Shown: positions 1-5,294, counted from the first letter of the stretch. The stretch: 5,694 bases of DNA from Clostridia bacterium (GCA_019421925.1 JAHZEH010000143.1:1-5694), one strand, 5' to 3'. Numbers and translations are program-made. Notes: generated by a model from the letters alone, not told the origin.

Positions 1-9
1 CGTAACCTC

Positions 10-33
10 AAAAAAGTCCGAATGGACTTTTTT
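10..33. terminator. Bidirectional terminator-like stem-loop downstream of gltX
   Basis: A perfect 10-bp inverted repeat, AAAAAAGTCC at 10-19 and GGACTTTTTT at 24-33, encloses a 4-nt loop (20-23). Read on either strand it gives a short GTCC/GGAC stem followed by six T, so it could end gltX transcripts (minus) and transcripts arriving from the left on the plus strand. The GC part of the stem is only 4 bp, so efficiency is uncertain. It lies about 50 bp past the gltX stop, behind a second, stronger hairpin. Confidence 0.6.
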
Positions 34-42
34 GACAAGCTC

Positions 43-66
43 AAGCGCCGGAATACCGGCGCTTTT
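43..66. terminator. GC-rich stem-loop just downstream of gltX, possible terminator
   Basis: AAGCGCCGG at 43-51 pairs perfectly with CCGGCGCTT at 56-64 around an AATA loop. On the plus strand the stem runs into TTTT (63-66), a modest U-tract. On the minus strand (the gltX transcript) only two T follow. It is the first strong structure after the gltX stop (84) and may act with the neighbouring 10-33 hairpin as a tandem end-of-transcript signal between convergent transcripts. The gene to the left lies outside the window. Confidence 0.5.
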
Positions 67-83
67 GTGGGGTGTGTTCAATT

Positions 84-1526
84 TCAGCCCAGCCTGGCCA
101 GGCCCTCCTTTAAGCGCCGGAAGGACTCCTCCCGGCCCAGAAGGGCGGCGATTTCGATAGTGCCGCCGGGCGTTACGGCCTGGCCGGAGAGGGCGATGCG
201 CAGGGGGTAGAGAACAGTTCCGTTTTTGCGGCCCGTCTCGGCGGCCCAGCCGATGAGGGCATTGTGGAGGGTTTCCTCCTCCCAGTCGGGCAGGGCCTCC
301 AGAATGGGCAGGGCCTCCCCGATGATCTGGCGGGAGATATCCGGGTTGACCTTGGACTTCTTGTTGGTGTAGAGGTCTAGGGAGTAGCTGGGCTGTTCCA
401 CGAGGAAGCGAAGCATGTCCGGGATTTGGGAGAAGTACTCGACACGGGGTTGGAGGATGCGGTCCAGAATATTCAGCTTCCAGGAGGCCACCCCCGCTTT
501 TTCGTACCAGGGCAGGGCGTGGGCGCGGAACTCGTCAGGGGAGAGGGCGCGCACATACTCGGCGTTGAGCCAGACCAGTTTGGCCGGGTCGAAGATGGCG
601 GGGCTTTTGCTCATGCCCTCGATGGAGAAGGCGGAGATGAGCTCCGGGAGGGAGAATTTCTCCTGGGTGGTGCCGGGGTTCCAGCCCAGCAGGGCGATAT
701 AGTTGATGATGGCGTCCTTGAGATAGCCCTTTTCGATCAGATCGCCGAAGGAGGCGTCGCCGTTTCTCTTGCTCAGCTTGTGCTGGGCGTCCTTCATGAT
801 GGGGGGCATGTGGATATACAGGGGGATGTCCCAGCCGAAACTCTGGTAGAGCAGGTTATATTTGGGGGTGGAGGAGAGATACTCCATGCCCCGCATGACA
901 TGGCTGATCTCCATCAGATGGTCGTCCACCACGTTCGCGAAGTTATAGGTAGGCAGGCCGTCGGCCTTGATGAGCACGTTGTCATCCAGCTCGGCGTTGT
1001 CCACGGTGATATGGCCGAAGATCATGTCGTCAAAGCTGGTCTGGCCCTCGGTGGGCACGTTTTGGCGGATGACATAGGGACGGCCCTCGGAGAGGTATTG
1101 CCCGATCTGTTCCCTGGACAGGTTCAGGCAGTGTTTGTCATATTTGAAGGTCTCCCCACGGGCGGCAGCGGCGGAGCGGCGCTCCTCCAGGTCCTCCTTG
1201 GTGCAGAAGCAGTAATAGGCGTGGCCGCTCTCCACCAGCTGCTGGGCGTATCTGGCGTATATGTCCCGGCGCTGGGTCTGGATATAGGGGCCGTAGTTCC
1301 CGCCGATGTCCGGGCCCTCGTCCCAGTTCATGCCCACCTGTTTGAGGGTGTTGTAGATGATATCGGTGGCGCCCTCCACCAGGCGTTCCTGGTCGGTATC
1401 CTCGATGCGCAGGATGAAATCCCCTCCCTGGCCCTTGGCGAACAGGTAGGCGTACAGGGCGGAGCGCAGGTTACCGATATGCATATAGCCGGTGGGGCTG
1501 GGTGCAAACCTCGTGCGGATTCTCAT
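84..1526 (-). CDS. gltX: Glutamyl-tRNA synthetase (GluRS), class I
   Basis: Cytoplasmic enzyme that joins glutamate to tRNA-Glu using ATP. The 480-residue product has the usual bacterial GluRS length. Seen in sequence: the class I HIGH region (PSPTGYMHIGN, residues 9-19), the glutamate-site segment RIEDTD (40-45), the KMSKS-type loop KLSKR (250-254), the stem-contact segment KLVWLNAEYVR (316-325), and a C-terminal helical anticodon-binding domain ending at LARLG. A Cys-x-Cys pair (C106, C108) plus C133 resembles the zinc site of E. coli GluRS, but the fourth ligand position (His in E. coli) appears to be Asn135. The ATG at 1526 is chosen because the protein then begins MRIRTRFAPSP, typical of the family, and GAGGAG lies upstream. 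An in-frame ATG at 1646 would add 40 residues unlike GluRS and lacks a ribosome binding site. Same strand as glnS, separated from it by 567 bp of hairpins. Whether it is the discriminating or non-discriminating type cannot be read here. Confidence 0.97.
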   Translation of the reverse strand: MRIRTRFAPSPTGYMHIGNLRSALYAYLFAKGQGGDFILRIEDTDQERLVEGATDIIYNTLKQVGMNWDEGPDIGGNYGPYIQTQRRDIYARYAQQLVESGHAYYCFCTKEDLEERRSAAAARGETFKYDKHCLNLSREQIGQYLSEGRPYVIRQNVPTEGQTSFDDMIFGHITVDNAELDDNVLIKADGLPTYNFANVVDDHLMEISHVMRGMEYLSSTPKYNLLYQSFGWDIPLYIHMPPIMKDAQHKLSKRNGDASFGDLIEKGYLKDAIINYIALLGWNPGTTQEKFSLPELISAFSIEGMSKSPAIFDPAKLVWLNAEYVRALSPDEFRAHALPWYEKAGVASWKLNILDRILQPRVEYFSQIPDMLRFLVEQPSYSLDLYTNKKSKVNPDISRQIIGEALPILEALPDWEEETLHNALIGWAAETGRKNGTVLYPLRIALSGQAVTPGGTIEIAALLGREESFRRLKEGLARLG

Positions 1527-1535
1527 GGCGTTGAT

Positions 1536-1544
1536 CTTCTCCTC
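1536..1544 (-). promoter_or_regulatory. Ribosome binding site fixing the gltX start
   Basis: On the minus strand TGAGGAGAA precedes the ATG at 1526, with roughly 10 nt between the AGGAG core and the start. The competing upstream in-frame ATG at 1646 has only TCTCCTG before it, so this site supports the shorter 480-residue GluRS. Confidence 0.7.
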
Positions 1545-1564
1545 AATTTGTGATGCGTGGTGTG

Positions 1565-1615
1565 GTGGGGGACTCAGTCCCCCACGCCCCCTGCCCAAGG
1601 GACTCATCCCTTGGG
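1565..1615. repeat. Two adjacent stem-loops sharing a GGGACTCA core
   Basis: First: GTGGGGGACT (1565-1574) and AGTCCCCCAC (1576-1585) are perfect reverse complements; a realistic fold has 8 bp and a 5-nt CTCAG loop. Second: CCCAAGGGA (1594-1602) pairs perfectly with TCCCTTGGG (1607-1615) around CTCA. The pair lies in the gltX leader, 39-89 bp upstream of its start codon. The G-run/AC/GT/C-run design of the first matches the B-type hairpins of the array at 1724-1940, suggesting one repeat family. No U-tract follows on either strand, so a terminator role is unlikely. Confidence 0.75.
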
Positions 1616-1625
1616 AATCCCATTT

Positions 1626-1661
1626 GGGCGGTTTCCCCTGAAACATCAGGAGAAACCGCCC
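1626..1661. repeat. Long composite stem-loop in the gltX upstream region
   Basis: Outer arms GGGCGGTTTC (1626-1635) and GAAACCGCCC (1652-1661) pair perfectly. Inside, after one C/A mismatch (1636/1651), CCTGA (1637-1641) pairs with TCAGG (1646-1650) around an AACA loop. In total this is 15 bp plus one mismatch over 36 nt. It differs in sequence from the G/C array next to it and has no U-tract on either side. If gltX is transcribed from upstream, this structure sits about 100 nt before its start codon. Confidence 0.75.
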
Positions 1662-1723
1662 GGAAATGATTTCGGCAGGGATTGGGTAGGTTTCAAGAGT
1701 GTGTCATTTGCCTGGGGGGAGCA

Positions 1724-1910
1724 GGGGGCGAAGCCCCCGCAAAAGGAGGCAAGGGAGACAGCGTCCCCCAACCCGAGGGGGCGGAGCCCCCGCAAAAGGG
1801 GGGTAAGGGGGACAGCGTCCCCCAATCCGAGGGGCCGCAGCCCCCGCAAAGGGGGTCGGGGGGCGGAGCCCCCGCAGGGGGGCAAGGGGGACGGAGTCCC
1901 CCAACCCCAG
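1724..1910. repeat. Tandem ~54-bp repeat units, each with two GC hairpins
   Basis: Units at 1724-1776 (53 bp), 1777-1830 (54 bp) and 1859-1910 (52 bp), with a partial A-only unit at 1831-1858. Each full unit holds an A hairpin (GGGGGC, 3-nt loop, GCCCCC), a purine linker starting CGCA, a B hairpin (GGGGGAC, 3-nt loop, GTCCCCC), then CAAYCC or CAACCC. Units 1 and 2 differ by only a few substitutions and one indel. B1 (1753-1769) carries one A/C mismatch and A3 (1831-1844) is one pair shorter. Loops vary (GAA, GGA, AGC, CGCA) while stems are kept. Hairpins start every 24-30 bp. The pattern resembles REP-like intergenic palindromes; function is unknown. The unspaced, palindromic organisation rules out CRISPR. 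Confidence 0.85.
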
Positions 1911-1916
1911 GGGGTG

Positions 1917-1940
1917 GTCAGGGGGCCGCAGCCCCCTGAC
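1917..1940. repeat. Terminal 10-bp perfect hairpin of the array
   Basis: GTCAGGGGGC (1917-1926) and GCCCCCTGAC (1931-1940) pair perfectly around CGCA. Its core equals the A-type hairpin of the tandem units, but the stem is extended by GTCA/TGAC, and it marks the glnS-proximal edge of the G/C array. The CGCA loop is shared with the shorter A3 hairpin at 1831-1844. Confidence 0.8.
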
Positions 1941-1944
1941 GTCC

Positions 1945-2046
1945 TTCCGGCTCCGGCGACCGGTGCGCCGGAACGGATGGAAAGCCGCAGGCTTTCCCAC
2001 CCCTCAGGCCCTGCCGGCCGCGAGCGGAGCGAGCAGGCAGGGCCTG
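1945..2046. repeat. Cluster of three further stem-loops, different in sequence from the G/C array
   Basis: TTCCGGC (1945-1951) pairs with GCCGGAA (1967-1973); GGAAAGCC (1979-1986) pairs with GGCTTTCC (1990-1997) around GCA; CAGGCCCTGCC (2005-2015) pairs perfectly with GGCAGGGCCTG (2036-2046). The last encloses a direct repeat, GCGAGC (2020-2025 and 2029-2034) separated by GGA. All are perfect over the stated arms. None has a U-tract. They lie between the glnS stop and the tandem array, so they would fall in the glnS 3' untranslated region. Confidence 0.7.
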
Positions 2047-2052
2047 CCCCCC

Positions 2053-2082
2053 TCGCGGAAGCGGCGTAAGCCGGTTTCGCGA
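2053..2082 (-). repeat. Stem-loop immediately downstream of the glnS stop
   Basis: Arms TCGCGGAAGCGGC (2053-2065) and GCCGGTTTCGCGA (2070-2082) pair over 13 positions with one G/T (a wobble if the plus strand is transcribed) and one mismatch, around a 4-nt loop. It begins 11 bp past the glnS stop, the usual place for a terminator or 3'-end stabiliser, but on the minus strand it is followed by GGGGGGCAGG rather than T residues. It is therefore not a canonical intrinsic terminator. Confidence 0.55.
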
Positions 2083-2093
2083 CACCCCGCCGC

Positions 2094-3767
2094 CTACCGG
2101 TTCACCTTCGCCCAGGTGTCCTTGAGGCCGACGATGCGGTTGTAGACCGGCAGGTCGGGGGTGCTGTCCCTGTCCTTGCAGAAATATCCCACCCGCATGA
2201 ACTGGGCCTTGTCCCCGGTGCCGTAAGCCGCCAGGGCGGGCTCCACCAGGCCCCTGAGGATCTCGATGGAGTCCGGGTTCATGCGCTCGGAGAAATCCTT
2301 GCCCCCGGTCTCGGGATCGTCGTCGGGCAGAAGCAGGTAGTCGTAAAGGCGGAATTCGGCGGGCACGGCGTCCCCGGCGCTCAACCAGTGGAGGGTGCCT
2401 TTGACCTTGCGGGCCCCCTCGCCGCTCTTGCTGGCGGGGTCATAGGTGCAGCGGATGAGGGTGACGTTGCCGGAGTCATCCTTCTCAATGCCTTCGCAGC
2501 GAATGATGTAGGCGTTTTTGAGGCGCACCTCGCCGCCCAGCGTCAGGCGGAAATACTTCTTGGGGGGATTTTCCATGAAGTCGTCCGACTCTATGAAGAG
2601 TTCCCGGCCAAAGCGCAGGGTGCGGCTGCCCGCCTCCGGGTTGCCCGGCATGTTTTCCAGGAGGATTTCCTCATATTTGCCCTCGGGCCAGTTCTCGATG
2701 ACCACCTTGACCGGGCGGGTGACAGCCATCATGCGGGGGGCCCGGCTGTTGAGGTCGTCCCGCACGCAGTGCTCCAGCATGGCCGCGTCCACCATGGAGT
2801 TGCTCTTGGCCACGCCGATGAGTTCGCAGAAATTACGGATAGACTCAGGGGTATAGCCCCGGCGGCGCAGGCCGGACAGGGTGGGCATTCGGGGGTCATC
2901 CCAGCCCGAGACTACGCCCATATCCACGAGGCGCTTGAGATAGCGCTTGCTCATGATGGTGCGGGTGACGCCCAGACGGGCAAATTCGATCTGGCGGGGG
3001 GGCAGGGGCCACAGGCCCACCTCCCGGATGAACCAGTCGTACAGGGGACGGTGATCCTCAAATTCCAGGGTGCAGATGGAGTGGGTGATGCCCTCGATTG
3101 CATCAGAGAGTGGGTGGGCAAAGTCATACATGGGATAGATGCACCAGTCGTCCCCCGTGCGGTAGTGGGTGGCCCGGGCGATGCGGTAGATGACCGGGTC
3201 GCGCATGTTCATATTGGGGCTGCCCATGTCGATCTTCGCCCGCAGGACCTTTGCGCCGTCCTCAAATTCTCCGGCCCGCATGCGCGCGAACAGATCCAGG
3301 TTCTCCTCCACGGAGCGGTCCCGCCAGGGGGACGCCTTGCCCGGTTCGGTCAGAGTGCCCCGGTTTGCCCGCATCTCCTCGGCAGACATGTCGCACACAA
3401 AGGCCTTGCCCTTTTTGATGAGGATAACGGCGAACTCATAGAGCCGCTCGTAGTAGTCGGAGGCAAAAAACAGGTTATCCCAGTCGAAGCCCAGCCAGCG
3501 CACGTCCTCCATGATGGAGTTGACGTATTCCATGTTCTCTTTAGCGGGGTTGGTATCGTCCATGCGCAGGTTGACCGTGCCGCCGTATTTGCGGGCGATG
3601 CCGAAGTCAATGCAGATGGCTTTGGCATGGCCGATATGGAGATAGCCGTTGGGTTCGGGGGGAAAACGGGTGCAAACGCGGTTTTGTTTGCTCACAAGTT
3701 CCTCTTCCACAATCTCCTCGATGAAATTGCGGGTGACGGATTCGGCGGCAGGATTGATTTCGCTCAT
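2094..3767 (-). CDS. glnS: Glutaminyl-tRNA synthetase (GlnRS), class I
   Basis: Cytoplasmic enzyme charging tRNA-Gln directly with glutamine. The 557-residue product is close to E. coli GlnRS in length (554). Seen in sequence: class I motif PPEPNGYLHIGH (residues 36-47), RMDDTNP (68-74), the KMSKS-type loop IMSKR (271-275), the following WDDPRMPTLSGLRRRG block (289-304) typical of GlnRS, and the two-part beta-barrel anticodon-binding region (about 345-557) with PKKYFRLTLGGEVRLKNAY (402-420). It ends VNR then TAG at normal family length. The ATG at 3767 is chosen because GAGGGG lies about 7 nt upstream; the in-frame ATG at 3782 would add five residues and has no ribosome binding site. It has its own promoter at 3805-3833 and may be co-transcribed with gltX. 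GlnRS is patchily distributed in Bacillota and is generally regarded as horizontally acquired from a eukaryotic-type ancestor (family knowledge). Confidence 0.97.
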   Translation of the reverse strand: MSEINPAAESVTRNFIEEIVEEELVSKQNRVCTRFPPEPNGYLHIGHAKAICIDFGIARKYGGTVNLRMDDTNPAKENMEYVNSIMEDVRWLGFDWDNLFFASDYYERLYEFAVILIKKGKAFVCDMSAEEMRANRGTLTEPGKASPWRDRSVEENLDLFARMRAGEFEDGAKVLRAKIDMGSPNMNMRDPVIYRIARATHYRTGDDWCIYPMYDFAHPLSDAIEGITHSICTLEFEDHRPLYDWFIREVGLWPLPPRQIEFARLGVTRTIMSKRYLKRLVDMGVVSGWDDPRMPTLSGLRRRGYTPESIRNFCELIGVAKSNSMVDAAMLEHCVRDDLNSRAPRMMAVTRPVKVVIENWPEGKYEEILLENMPGNPEAGSRTLRFGRELFIESDDFMENPPKKYFRLTLGGEVRLKNAYIIRCEGIEKDDSGNVTLIRCTYDPASKSGEGARKVKGTLHWLSAGDAVPAEFRLYDYLLLPDDDPETGGKDFSERMNPDSIEILRGLVEPALAAYGTGDKAQFMRVGYFCKDRDSTPDLPVYNRIVGLKDTWAKVNR

Positions 3768-3773
3768 GATAAC

Positions 3774-3779
3774 ACCCCT
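3774..3779 (-). promoter_or_regulatory. Ribosome binding site deciding the glnS start
   Basis: The minus strand reads GAGGGG, then TGTTATC, then the ATG at 3767, giving normal spacing. The alternative ATG at 3782 overlaps this site and has only ACTAGATT before it, so the shorter protein is favoured. Confidence 0.7.
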
Positions 3780-3804
3780 CATAATCTAGTTACGTGATTG
3801 TATT

Positions 3805-3833
3805 ATTGTGGCGCATGGAAGCGTGCTTGTCAA
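3805..3833 (-). promoter_or_regulatory. Sigma-A-type promoter for glnS (and possibly gltX)
   Basis: On the minus strand a perfect -35 TTGACA (3828-3833) is followed after 17 bp by CACAAT (3805-3810, 4 of 6 matches to TATAAT). AATAAT three bases further downstream is an alternative -10 with a 20-bp spacer. Predicted transcription start is near 3798, giving a short leader of about 30 nt with no room for a T-box or riboswitch. The promoter sits in the 102-bp gap after the antiporter gene, so glnS probably need not depend on antiporter transcription. Confidence 0.65.
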
Positions 3834-3834
3834 T

Positions 3835-3866
3835 AAAAGGTTGCCGCATTTGCGCCGTTTTACCTT
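3835..3866 (-). terminator. Weak terminator-like hairpin after the antiporter gene
   Basis: On the minus strand AAGGT (3862-3866) pairs with ACCTT (3837-3841), with an inner CGC/GCG pairing and internal loops, followed by a short T-run (TTTTATT). It begins a few bases past the TAA stop at 3870 and ends directly at the -35 box of the glnS promoter. The stem is short and interrupted, so this is only a candidate end for the antiporter transcript. Confidence 0.3.
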
Positions 3867-3869
3867 ATT

Positions 3870-4511
3870 TTATAGCTGCAGCGCGGCAAAATCATCCCCG
3901 CTGAGGACAAGCCGGTCGTTCTCGTGCAAGATGGTGGCCCCTTTGGGGATGATATGATTATTGCCCCGGATGACCATCACAATCAGCACGTCGTCGGGCA
4001 GTCCGGCCTCGGCCACGCTCCTGCCCGCCAAAGGGTGTTTGGAGGGGATAGTGAACTCCCGCAGCTGGGCGTGGACCTCCTCCCCCAGGTCGGCGAAAGA
4101 GGTCAGGCCGCCCTCCTCTTCGGGCAGGGCCAGCTTGAGCTTTTTGGCCAGAGGAGGAATGAGCGTGCCCTGAAGCAGGACAGAGAAGAGCACGACGCAC
4201 AGCACCAGATGGAACAGGTCGTTTTCCACTGCCGAATGCATGACCGCGTAGATGGCGAACACGATGGAGGCTGCGCCGCGCACGCCCACCCAGGACACAA
4301 AGACCTGCTGCCTGAAGGGCATGCGGAAGGGGGTCAGGATGGAGAAAACGGCGATGGGACGGGCCACGAAGATCATGAAGAGGGAGAGCAGCGTGCCCGT
4401 GAGCAGCACCGCCGGGAGCTGGGAGGGGAAGGAGAGCAGGCCCAGCATGAAAAAGAGCATGATCTGCATCATCCAGGAGACGCCGTCGAAGAAGTGTTCC
4501 AACTGGCGGCG
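3870..4511 (-). pseudogene. C-terminal part of the K+(Na+)/H+ antiporter, cut off by an in-frame TAG
   Basis: Direct in-frame continuation of the preceding fragment: 213 sense codons after the TAG at 4512-4514, ending at TAA (3870-3872). Numbered over the joined 470-codon frame, FFDGVSWMMQ (264-273) and GLLSFPSQL (281-289) are typical of NhaP2-like proteins. WVGVRGA (331-337) carries the conserved membrane-embedded arginine (R335). Several hydrophobic membrane segments follow up to about 375. Residues about 404-470 form a cytosolic TrkA-C (RCK_C) domain, a ligand-sensing module in K+ transporters. On its own it lacks the ion-binding TD and ND motifs. Independent translation is unlikely: the first possible start (TTG at 4502) and later ATGs near residue 271 have no AGGAGG-like site. 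It is either the broken half of a pseudogene, expressed only by readthrough, or intact if the TAG is a sequencing error. Confidence 0.8.
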
Positions 4512-4514
4512 CTA
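4512..4514 (-). other. In-frame amber codon splitting the antiporter frame
   Basis: The minus strand reads CTC TTC TAG CGC CGC: residues L255, F256, stop, R258, R259. The frame is identical on both sides, and the two products match the two halves of one protein family with no missing stretch. This is a single nonsense codon, not a frameshift or deletion. glnS, in the same window, ends at TAG at normal length, so TAG is read as stop there. Confidence 0.95.
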
Positions 4515-5282
4515 GAAGAGTTTGCAGGTGCCCAGGATGACGCCGACCAGATAGACGCACAGAAAGCCGTTGCCCCCCAGAATGTCGCACAGGGCGTAGG
4601 CCAGGATTGCTACCGCCGCCACATACAGGGAGTAGAAGCCGTCGGCTTCCAGGCGTACCCGGTGGACGAGCCAGACGGAGACCGAGCCGATGGCCAGGCC
4701 CACCCCCAGGCCCAAGGCCACCTGCTTGAGAAGCATCAGCCAGATGGGGTCGCCCGAGGAGCCGGTCAGGAGGGAGACGGAGATCATGGTGAGCATGTAG
4801 GAGGTGGGGTCGTTGCTTCCGCTCTCCATCTCCAGCAGGGGGGCGAGCCCTCCCTTCAGTTTCATCTTCTGGGAGCGAAGGATACCAAACACGGAGGCCG
4901 CGTCCGTCGAGCACACCACAGAGCCCACCAGCAGGCTGGAGAGCCAGCTCATCCCCAGGGCCAGCCGGCAGAAGAGGGCGGTCAGGCCGGCGGTGATCAC
5001 TGTGCCCAGCGTGGAGAGGACGATGGCCTGGGGGGCCACGCTCCTGGTCTCCTTCCAGTTGGTGCCGAAGCCGCCGTAGAACATGATGAAGATCAGGGCG
5101 ATGGTGGAAAAATCCGCTGCCACACTGTAGTTGTCAAAATGCACGCCGATCCCGTCCGAGCCGAAGATCATGCCCAGCACCAGAAACACCAGCAGCACAG
5201 GCACGCCCAGCTTGTTGAGAACCTTACCGGCGGAGATACAGAGCAGCAGGACAATGGCGAAGAAAATAAGAATTTGGGACAT
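4512..5282 (-). CDS. N-terminal part of an NhaP2/CvrA-like cation/proton antiporter (CPA1), truncated by TAG
   Basis: Inner-membrane antiporter exchanging K+ (or Na+) for H+; family members serve pH, ion and osmotic balance. This 256-residue piece begins with a hydrophobic membrane segment (4-19), then VPVLLVFLVLGMIFGSDGIG (27-46), which is typical of the family. STDAASVF (125-132) carries the TD motif (T126, D127) and ESGSNDP (153-159) the CPA1 ND ion-binding pair (N157, D158). At least seven hydrophobic segments are visible. The ATG at 5282 is supported by AAGGAGGT 5 nt upstream. Translation stops at TAG (4512-4514) after GTCKLF, in the loop where relatives run on to the FFDG segment. The rest of the protein is intact in frame down to 3870, for a joined length of 470 codons, a plausible full length. 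Without it the fragment lacks the conserved RGA helix and the TrkA-C domain, so it is probably inactive alone. K+ versus Na+ preference is inferred only from the TrkA-C domain. Confidence 0.85.
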   Translation of the reverse strand: MSQILIFFAIVLLLCISAGKVLNKLGVPVLLVFLVLGMIFGSDGIGVHFDNYSVAADFSTIALIFIMFYGGFGTNWKETRSVAPQAIVLSTLGTVITAGLTALFCRLALGMSWLSSLLVGSVVCSTDAASVFGILRSQKMKLKGGLAPLLEMESGSNDPTSYMLTMISVSLLTGSSGDPIWLMLLKQVALGLGVGLAIGSVSVWLVHRVRLEADGFYSLYVAAVAILAYALCDILGGNGFLCVYLVGVILGTCKLF

Positions 5283-5286
5283 AGCA

Positions 5287-5294
5287 TACCTCCT
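5287..5294 (-). promoter_or_regulatory. Strong ribosome binding site of the antiporter gene
   Basis: The minus strand reads AAAGGAGGTATGCTATG: a full-length AAGGAGGT match to the 16S anti-SD, 5-6 nt before the start at 5282. The ATG that immediately follows the AGGAGG (out of frame) is too close to be used. Confidence 0.8.

Larger units (their letters stand above)
1527..2093. other. 567-bp gene-free, hairpin-packed spacer between glnS and gltX
   Basis: No plausible gene is present. Open frames on both strands here are low-complexity Pro/Gly/Arg translations of the repeats. Almost the whole stretch consists of inverted repeats: two hairpins sharing a GGGACTCA core (1565-1615), one long composite hairpin (1626-1661), a less GC-rich island (about 1662-1712), an array of eight G/C hairpins (1724-1940), then further unrelated stem-loops (1945-2082). 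In the 1662-1712 island the minus strand has TTGAAA (1691-1696) but no good -10 at 16-18 bp, so no gltX promoter is called. No U-tract terminator follows glnS. A glnS-gltX transcript would carry this whole structured block. Confidence 0.8.

Noticed and set aside
32..37. Plus-strand TTGACA as a promoter -35
   Set aside because: No -10 at 16-18 bp (the region is CCGGCGC) and no plus-strand gene follows.
426..1553. Long plus-strand open frame antisense to gltX
   Set aside because: Shadow of a clear GluRS gene in GC-rich DNA; His/Gly/Val-rich translation, no family features.
1527..1646. Alternative gltX start at the in-frame ATG at 1646, adding 40 residues
   Set aside because: The extension is low-complexity translation of the hairpins and unlike any GluRS N-terminus. 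It has no ribosome binding site, while the ATG at 1526 has GAGGAG and gives the standard MRIRTRFAPSP start.
1724..1940. CRISPR-like regular spacing
   Set aside because: Repeats are palindromic units directly abutting with no unique spacers of constant length, and there are no cas genes nearby.
1557..2069. Open frames in the glnS-gltX spacer, including a 170-codon plus-strand frame
   Set aside because: Repetitive Pro/Gly/Arg/Lys translations produced by the GC hairpins on both strands; no start signal or domain.
3768..3782. Alternative glnS start at 3782 (five extra residues)
   Set aside because: No Shine-Dalgarno upstream; it overlaps the GAGGGG that serves the ATG at 3767.
2388..3797. Long plus-strand open frame antisense to glnS
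   Set aside because: Antisense shadow of glnS; composition reflects the complementary strand, no recognizable domain.
3870..4502. Separate gene starting at TTG 4502 for the antiporter C-terminal half
   Set aside because: No Shine-Dalgarno before the TTG or the next ATGs, and the piece begins in mid-domain of a single-polypeptide family.
4512..4514. TAG as a reassigned sense codon (pyrrolysine or other)
   Set aside because: glnS stops at TAG at its normal length, and the site is in a transporter loop with no known recoding signal. Kept only as an option to exclude in the amber-codon finding.
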